This document shows positions 1 through 4,527 of a stretch of DNA of 6,210 nucleotides, in pieces (within the stretch, counting starts at the first letter, position 1; each line of letters opens with the position of its first letter). The stretch is taken from contig JANXXA010000449.1 of assembly GCA_025350885.1 (NCBI GenBank), forward strand, positions 1 through 6,210. Reading direction: 5' to 3'. Source of the DNA: Phenylobacterium sp. (GTDB lineage: Bacteria > Pseudomonadota > Alphaproteobacteria > Caulobacterales > Caulobacteraceae). The position numbers and the translations under genes were made by a program. The notes beneath the pieces were generated by a model. The model was given only the letters and a program-made list of their open reading frames with translations, was not told the origin of the DNA and made no database searches.

Positions 1-775
1 AGGCGCTGACACCTTCGCGGACATCCGGCCCGGCGCCCAGTTCCATGGACAACCGCCCGTCGATGGCCAGCAGATCGAACGGATCGGGCGCGCCGGCGTA
101 GCGCCAGAGCATCTGGCGGGTGAGGGCGATGGACACCGGGGCGGTGTTCTCGGCGATCTCCAGGGCGATGGCCCGGGCGCGAGCGAGCAGGTCCTCGGGC
201 TCTACAGTCTCCGACACCAATCCGCCCGCCAGCGCCTCCTGCGCCGAGATCAACCCTCCCGACAGACACCAGCGCAGCGCCTGGGGCAGGCCGACGAGCT
301 TGGGCAGGAACCAGGCGCTGCCGGCTTCCGGCACCAGGCCACGCCGGGCGAAGACAAAGCCAAACCGGGCCGTCGATGCGGCGATGCGAATATCCATCGG
401 CAGGGTCAGGGTCGCGCCGACGCCGACCGCTGCCCCGTTGATCGCGGCGATCGAGGGCTTTCGGCAGTTGAAGATCGCGCCGATGAAGCCCGCGCCCGAC
501 CCGCGCGGCCGCTCCGGCGCCGCGAACGCCACCGAGCCCTCCGCCTTGGCGTCGAAGGCCGCTGCGCCGGCCGAGATGTCCGCGCCGGCGGAAAATCCCC
601 GCCCGGCCCCGGTGACGATCACCACCCGAACCGCGTCGTCGGTGTCGGCGCGCCGGAAGGCGTCCTCGATCTCCGCGCCCATGACCCCGGTATAGGCGTT
701 CAGCTTGTCCGGGCGGTTCAGCGTCACCGTCAGGACCGGCCCGTCGAGCTCGTAAAGCAGGGTTTCGTAGCTCAT
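1..775 (-). CDS. Crotonase-superfamily protein (enoyl-CoA hydratase/isomerase-like), 3'-truncated by window edge
   Basis: The minus strand is open from the ATG at 775 to the window edge (258 codons, no stop reached). The protein starts MSYETLLYELDGPVLTVTLN and shows the crotonase fold signature: the oxyanion-hole segment FSAGADI (61-67), the AAINGAAVGVGATLTLPMD stretch (110-128), the loop FGFVFARRGLVPEAGS (138-153), and the helix ISAQEALAGGLV (176-187). Crotonases act on CoA thioesters in fatty-acid or aromatic acyl-CoA catabolism, here in the cytoplasm since no signal peptide is present. Aligned by eye with rat mitochondrial enoyl-CoA hydratase, the two catalytic Glu positions (144 and 164) are Thr122 and Phe142. 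The one well-placed acid is Glu150, at the position used by delta3,delta2-enoyl-CoA isomerases. An isomerase or another crotonase activity is therefore at least as likely as a hydratase. The ATG is chosen because a good GGAGGA lies 9 nt upstream; an in-frame upstream TTG lacks such support. Family members suggest roughly 20-45 residues are missing. Confidence 0.9.
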   Translation of the reverse strand, partial: MSYETLLYELDGPVLTVTLNRPDKLNAYTGVMGAEIEDAFRRADTDDAVRVVIVTGAGRGFSAGADISAGAAAFDAKAEGSVAFAAPERPRGSGAGFIGAIFNCRKPSIAAINGAAVGVGATLTLPMDIRIAASTARFGFVFARRGLVPEAGSAWFLPKLVGLPQALRWCLSGGLISAQEALAGGLVSETVEPEDLLARARAIALEIAENTAPVSIALTRQMLWRYAGAPDPFDLLAIDGRLSMELGAGPDVREGVSA

Positions 776-784
776 TGCCGCATA

Positions 785-790
785 TCCTCC
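785..790 (-). promoter_or_regulatory. Ribosome binding site of the crotonase gene
   Basis: GGAGGA on the minus strand lies 9 nt before the ATG at 775. It fixes that ATG as the start, although the frame stays open further upstream through a TTG. The same stretch contains an out-of-frame ATG (783-781) only 1 nt after the site, too close to be its main start. Confidence 0.65.
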
Positions 791-892
791 ACCAGCGGGG
801 CCTGGTTGATCGACAGGGTCACCGAACGCCTCGATGGCCAAGGCCGCGCGTACGGTGCGAGCGCTCCGTAAGGTCAGTCCAGGCCAAATGTC

Positions 893-910
893 AGCGGCGT
901 ATTGGCCGCT
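893..910 (-). terminator. Small hairpin at the 3' end of the transglutaminase gene (weak terminator candidate)
   Basis: A perfect 6-bp inverted repeat (AGCGGC / GCCGCT, loop of 6) begins inside the TAG stop of the transglutaminase gene and lies just downstream on the minus strand. Only a short run of T (in GACATTTGG) follows, so it lacks the U-tract of a classical intrinsic terminator. It may end or attenuate the operon, protect the mRNA 3' end, or be chance in GC-rich DNA. If it does not terminate, the crotonase gene could be read through from the operon. Confidence 0.25.
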
Positions 911-1883
911 ATTGCTGCTGCTGGCGCTGCTGGTCGTAGGCCAAGCCGCTGAACTGGCCGCGACGCTGGCCGGCGCGGGGGGCGGTCTGGGAGGTGCGCA
1001 GAAACTCCGGTTCACTGGCGGTCGCCCGCGCCCGCCGCACCGTGACGCCGACGGAAAGCTCACTTTCGGCCTCGCCCTTGTAGACCCCGCGCGAGGGCGG
1101 CACGTCGGAATAGTCGCGACCGATGGCGCAGACGATATGGCGCTCGCCGGCCGCGATGTTGTTGGTCGGGTCGAACCCCACCCAGCGCAGGGTGGGCAAG
1201 AACACCTCGACCCAGGCGTGGGTGGCGTCGGGGTCCGAACGGTCGCCACTCTTGCGGTCGGTGAACAGGTAGCCTGAGACATAGCGAGCGGGCAGACCCC
1301 AGCCGCGGCAGATCGCCAGCATCACATGGGCAAAGTCCTGGCAGACGCCCTTTCGGGTCTCCAGAACGTGATCAATGGGGCTGTCGGCGCGAGTGATTCC
1401 GGCTTCATAGGCGAAGGACTCGTAGAGAATCTTCGACAACGCGCGCAGGGCGGTCAGCGGATCAAGCGTCCGCAATTCGCCGATCTGCCGCTCGGCAATG
1501 AAGGCCGCCAGCGCCGGGGTCGTACCGGTGAAGCCGTGCGCCTGCAGGAAGTCGAAATGCTCGCCGCGCACGAAATCGCCCTTCAGCCGGTCCCACTCGC
1601 CGCGATCCAACGCATCCGGCAGGGCCGCGGACTCCTCGGTCTCGACGGCGGCACGGGCGACGATGGTCAGGCGCTCGTGCGGCTGGGGGATGTCGAAGTG
1701 GTAGACCGCGTTGCCGAAGGTGTCGGCGTAGGAGAACAGCTGGGCGGCCGGATCAAGCTCCAGCTCGAAGCTGATCAGTCGCTGTCCAGTGCGCTTCTGC
1801 GGCTGCATCCAGACTTCCATGACGCTCTCGCGCACGGTCTCATCGTACTGGTAGCGGGTGGCGTGGCGGACGGTGAGGAGCAA
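909..1883 (-). CDS. Transglutaminase-like cysteine protease family protein, last gene of the ATP-grasp/alpha-E operon
   Basis: A protein of 324 residues from a TTG start, beginning (M)LLTVRHATRYQYDETVRES. Residues about 2-80 match the bacterial transglutaminase-like N-terminal beta domain (...VMEVWMQPQ...FGNAVYHFD). The core domain follows, with a complete Cys-His-Asp triad: Cys181 in RKGVCQDFAH, His222 in DATHAWVEVF and Asp238 in WVGFDPTNN. No signal peptide or membrane segment is seen, so it is probably cytoplasmic. Such enzymes hydrolyse or transfer amide bonds; comparative genomics couples this subfamily to ATP-grasp amidoligases, but the substrate is unknown. The open frame continues 29 codons upstream to 1970, but those residues lie inside the alpha-E gene and do not look like the family. 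The TTG starts exactly where homology begins and has AAGGA 11 nt upstream, 14 nt after the alpha-E stop. The last 40 or so residues form a basic, low-complexity tail ending in DQQRQQQQ. The family call is firm and the start is likely. Confidence 0.9.
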   Translation of the reverse strand: MLLTVRHATRYQYDETVRESVMEVWMQPQKRTGQRLISFELELDPAAQLFSYADTFGNAVYHFDIPQPHERLTIVARAAVETEESAALPDALDRGEWDRLKGDFVRGEHFDFLQAHGFTGTTPALAAFIAERQIGELRTLDPLTALRALSKILYESFAYEAGITRADSPIDHVLETRKGVCQDFAHVMLAICRGWGLPARYVSGYLFTDRKSGDRSDPDATHAWVEVFLPTLRWVGFDPTNNIAAGERHIVCAIGRDYSDVPPSRGVYKGEAESELSVGVTVRRARATASEPEFLRTSQTAPRAGQRRGQFSGLAYDQQRQQQQ

Positions 1884-1894
1884 GGGCGGGGCGG

Positions 1895-1899
1895 TCCTT
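1895..1899 (-). promoter_or_regulatory. Probable ribosome binding site for the TTG start of the transglutaminase gene
   Basis: AAGGA on the minus strand overlaps the TAA stop of the alpha-E gene and sits 11 nt before the TTG at 1883. The spacing is rather long, so translation may depend partly on coupling to alpha-E. It supports the TTG because no ATG or GTG is in frame between the alpha-E stop and the conserved N-terminal segment. Confidence 0.4.
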
Positions 1900-2845
1900 A
1901 GGCCGGCAGGCGCTGTTCGAGAGGATAGGACACAAAGGCTTCGTAGACCGAGCGATGCACCCCAGCGCACTCGTCGAGCACCGCGCCCAGGAAGGCGCTG
2001 GCCCCGCCAGCCTGAACCTCGCCGATGTCGGCGTACTGCAGGCGCGCGCGCAGCCGCCCGGCCAGGCGGTCGGGGCCGGCCACGCCATGAGCCTCAACCG
2101 GACGGCTGATCGAGGCCAGGTGCTCCTCGATGCGCGCCGTGCAGAAGCGCACCGAGCGTGGGAAATCTTCGTCCAGAAGCAGGAACTCCAGGATGTAGCG
2201 CGGCTGCATATCGGCGGTGTAGACGCGCAGGTATGGCTCCAGCGCACAGCCCATGCGCAGCAGGCTGGTCAGGGCCGCGTGATCGGTGATGGGGCGGCGG
2301 CGTTTGTCGCCGAAGCAGACCTCCAGCAGGGCGCCGATCAGCTGGGCGCGCTCCAGATATCCCCCGAGCAGCAGGAACCGCCAGCCTTCGCCATGGCTCA
2401 TGGTGGCGTCGGCGGCGCCCTTGAACAGGTGCAGATCGGCGATGGTGTCATGCAAAAAGTCCTGGCTGCCCTCGGCGAAGGCCCGCGCGGCATGGGGATC
2501 ATTCATTCGCAGGTGGATCAGATTGAGCCGTTCCCAGGTCTCGGTGGTGATCTGGTCGCGCACCTGGCGGGCATTCTCGCGAGCCAGACCCAGCGAGCTG
2601 GCTACCGAGCCCCCGTCCTGGCGGTCGAGCACCAGGGACAGCGCCGCCTCATAGGGATTCCTGGCCTTCACGGCGCCTTCCGGGTCGCCCACCGCGGCCA
2701 GGGCGATGCGGGCGATCTGGGTGGCTGATTCGGTACGATCCAGCGTGGCGGTCAGCATGACGTCGGACAGGCGGCAGAGGTGCTCGGCGCGCTCAACGTA
2801 GCGGCCGATCCAGTAGAGGCTGTCAGCAACGCGGGCGAGCATCAT
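1898..2845 (-). CDS. Alpha-E domain protein (formerly DUF403), ATP-grasp partner
   Basis: A protein of 315 residues beginning MMLARVADSLYWIGRYVERAEHLCR. The opening (M)LARVADSLYWIGRYVERAE is the hallmark of the alpha-E family, whose usual length of about 310-320 residues is matched. The protein is predicted almost entirely alpha-helical, soluble and without a signal peptide. Its biochemical role is not established; it is nearly always encoded beside circularly permuted ATP-grasp and transglutaminase-like genes, and in some proteins fused to the ATP-grasp domain, which implies a shared complex or pathway. It starts 10 nt after the stop of the ATP-grasp gene, where no strong Shine-Dalgarno is evident, and it has two tandem ATG codons (2845 and 2842), either of which could be used. 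It ends 14 nt before the transglutaminase start. This spacing points to one transcript and translational coupling. Confidence 0.93.
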   Translation of the reverse strand: MMLARVADSLYWIGRYVERAEHLCRLSDVMLTATLDRTESATQIARIALAAVGDPEGAVKARNPYEAALSLVLDRQDGGSVASSLGLARENARQVRDQITTETWERLNLIHLRMNDPHAARAFAEGSQDFLHDTIADLHLFKGAADATMSHGEGWRFLLLGGYLERAQLIGALLEVCFGDKRRRPITDHAALTSLLRMGCALEPYLRVYTADMQPRYILEFLLLDEDFPRSVRFCTARIEEHLASISRPVEAHGVAGPDRLAGRLRARLQYADIGEVQAGGASAFLGAVLDECAGVHRSVYEAFVSYPLEQRLPA

Positions 2846-2855
2846 CGGGCTTGGC

Positions 2856-4325
2856 TCATGGTTGCAGATCCTTGCGGTCGGTGAGCACCCAGGTGTCCTT
2901 CGAACCCCCGCCCTGGCTGGAGTTGACGACCAGCGAGCCCTTGCGCAGGGCGACGCGGGTTAGCGCGCCGGGGGTGACCACGATCTTCTCCCCACACAGG
3001 ATGAACGGCCGAAGGTCCACATGCCGAGGCTCGATGGCGTCGCCGATCAGGCACGGCGCGGTGGAAAGCTGGATCGTCGGCTGGGCGATATAGTTCTGCG
3101 GGTCGGCCGTCAGGGCCGCGGCGAACTCGTCCTGCTGGGCCTTTGTGGAATGGGGTCCCACCAGCATCCCATAACCCCCCGAAGCGCCCACCGCCTTGAC
3201 CACGAACTTGTCGAGGTTGGCCAGGACATGGCTGAGCTGCGCGGGCTCGCGACAGAGAAACGTCTCGATGTTGGGCAGGATGGCGTCCTCGCCCAGGTAG
3301 TAGCGGATGATCTCCGGCACATAGGCATAGACCGCCTTGTCGTCGGCCACTCCGGTGCCAGGCGCGTTGCAGATCACCACGTTGCCGGCGCGATAGGCGT
3401 TGAACAGCCCCGCCGAGCCCAGTCCGCTGTCGGCGCGAAAAGTCAGGGGGTCGATGAAATCGTCGTCCACCCGGCGATAGATCACGTCGATCCGCCGCAG
3501 CCCGGTGGTGGTCCGCATATAGACCATGTTGTCATGCACCACGAGGTCGCGGCCCTCGACCAGCGGCGCGCCCATCAGCCGCGCCAGATAGGCGTGCTCG
3601 TAGTAGGCTGAATTGTAGACCCCGGGGGTCAGCACCACGACCTGCGGGTTTGGCCGCCAATCCGCCGCCATGCTCTTCAAGGTGCTCAGCAACAGGTCGG
3701 GATAGCGTTCGATAGGCCGCACCCCGGCGCCGCGAAAGGTCCCGGGAAACACCCGCTTGGAGGCCTCGCGATTGGCCAGCATGTAGGAGACGCCGGAGGG
3801 GACCCGCAGATTGTCCTCGAGCACGGCGAACTTTCCGTCCGGCTGACGGATCAGGTCGGAGCCGCAGACGTTGGCGTAGGCCTCGTGCGGCACATAGAGA
3901 TTCTGCATTTCCCGCTGATAGGAGGGGGCGCCCAGCACCAGGTCGCGAGGGACCACGCCGTCCATCAGGATCCGCTGGGCGGAATAGATGTCGGCCAGGA
4001 ACATGTTCAGCGCTTTCAGACGCTGTGTCAGGCCGGCCTCGATGGTCTTCCATTCCTCCGCGGCGATGATCCGGGGCAGCAGGTCTGTCGGGATGATCCG
4101 CTCGGTGGAGCTCTCCGCGCCATATACAGTGAAGGTGATGCCCTGCAGCAGGAAAAAGCGTTCCAGGGTCCGTTGGCGATCGGCCAGATCCTCCGAGGAC
4201 AGGGTCGCCAGCCGTGCATCGAGGGCGGCGTAGTGCGGACGGACCTTACCCTTGGCTCCGAGCATCTCGTCATACGCTAGCGGGACCGTCTGCGCCCTGC
4301 CGCTGGCTCGCTCCGCTTTCGCCAC
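2856..4325 (-). CDS. Circularly permuted ATP-grasp protein (putative amidoligase, DUF404/DUF407 family)
   Basis: A protein of 489 residues from a GTG start, beginning (M)AKAERASGRAQTVPLAYDEM. It carries the conserved blocks of the family: QGITFTVYG (61-69), EDNLRVPSGVSYML (170-183), GVYNSAYYEHAYLA (235-248), RRVDDDFIDPL (284-294), NAPGTGVADDKAVY (320-333), the glycine-rich nucleotide-binding loop KAVGASGGYGM (377-387), RHVDLRPF (434-441) and SSQGGGSKDTW (469-479). ATP-grasp enzymes join a carboxylate to an amine through an acyl-phosphate; for this subgroup peptide or amide ligation is predicted but no substrate is known. It is the first gene of the operon with alpha-E and transglutaminase-like partners. 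The frame is open to another GTG at 4388, with further GTGs at 4358, 4343 and 4337. The GTG at 4325 is preferred because GGAG lies 6 nt upstream and the N-terminus then has the usual short lead before YDEM. Family call is very secure; the start is moderately so. Confidence 0.93.
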   Translation of the reverse strand: MAKAERASGRAQTVPLAYDEMLGAKGKVRPHYAALDARLATLSSEDLADRQRTLERFFLLQGITFTVYGAESSTERIIPTDLLPRIIAAEEWKTIEAGLTQRLKALNMFLADIYSAQRILMDGVVPRDLVLGAPSYQREMQNLYVPHEAYANVCGSDLIRQPDGKFAVLEDNLRVPSGVSYMLANREASKRVFPGTFRGAGVRPIERYPDLLLSTLKSMAADWRPNPQVVVLTPGVYNSAYYEHAYLARLMGAPLVEGRDLVVHDNMVYMRTTTGLRRIDVIYRRVDDDFIDPLTFRADSGLGSAGLFNAYRAGNVVICNAPGTGVADDKAVYAYVPEIIRYYLGEDAILPNIETFLCREPAQLSHVLANLDKFVVKAVGASGGYGMLVGPHSTKAQQDEFAAALTADPQNYIAQPTIQLSTAPCLIGDAIEPRHVDLRPFILCGEKIVVTPGALTRVALRKGSLVVNSSQGGGSKDTWVLTDRKDLQP

Positions 4326-4331
4326 ACCCGA

Positions 4332-4335
4332 CTCC
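4332..4335 (-). promoter_or_regulatory. Ribosome binding site deciding the GTG start of the ATP-grasp gene
   Basis: GGAG on the minus strand with a 6-nt spacer to the GTG at 4325. It is the best-spaced site I see near the several in-frame GTG codons of this region. Confidence 0.5.
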
Positions 4336-4512
4336 ACGCCCACGCGCCCAGCCCCCACCCTAGGTCCATAAACTCCATACGCCAGCACCAGAATACCCGC
4401 GCCGCCTTTTACCCTTTGCGCCAGGGCTCCGCCGCGACTGCCCGCGCTTTGGGCGCCGCGGCGCGCAGGTGACAGTCCCGAAGGGCGCGTCTACACCGCG
4501 ATAGCGGGGTGC

Positions 4513-4518
4513 GGAGGA
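4513..4518 (+). promoter_or_regulatory. Ribosome binding site for the TTG start of tamA
   Basis: GGAGGA lies 9 nt before the TTG at 4528. No ATG or GTG occurs in frame upstream within the intergenic stretch examined, and the TTG opens directly into a signal peptide, so this site fixes the start. Confidence 0.65.
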
Positions 4519-4527
4519 TTCGAGAGC

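Larger units (their letters stand above)
4326..4527. promoter_or_regulatory. Divergent intergenic region between the ATP-grasp operon and tamA
   Basis: These 202 bases separate two genes transcribed away from each other, so promoters for both must lie here or inside the gene starts. I could not identify a convincing -35/-10 pair on either strand. The region contains a perfect 12-bp palindrome (GCGCCGCGGCGC, 4453-4464), two similar direct elements (CTTTGCGCC at 4414-4422 and CTTTGGGCGCC at 4447-4457), and a small stem-loop before the tamA ribosome binding site (CCGC-GATA-GCGG, 4496-4507). Any of these could be a regulator site or an effect of high GC content. Confidence 0.5.

Noticed and set aside
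120..695. 191-codon plus-strand frame opposite the crotonase gene
   Set aside because: It is Ala/Arg/Pro/Ser-rich with no family signature and lies wholly antisense to a well-supported crotonase.
834..1277. Plus-strand frame with a hydrophobic segment (LLLLLALLVVGQAAELAATL)
   Set aside because: The apparent membrane segment is largely the antisense of the glutamine-rich end of the transglutaminase gene (CTG repeats read as Leu). The rest has no recognisable domain and overlaps a real gene.
1884..1970. 29-codon upstream extension of the transglutaminase frame
   Set aside because: It overlaps the alpha-E coding end, does not resemble the family N-terminus, and the TTG at 1883 coincides with the start of homology.
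1955..2728. 257-codon plus-strand frame opposite alpha-E
   Set aside because: It is antisense to a strongly conserved family protein and has a shadow-like composition.
4441..4527. Sigma-factor promoter for tamA
   Set aside because: Several TTG-containing hexamers can be found but none has a matching -10 at acceptable spacing, so no specific promoter is claimed.
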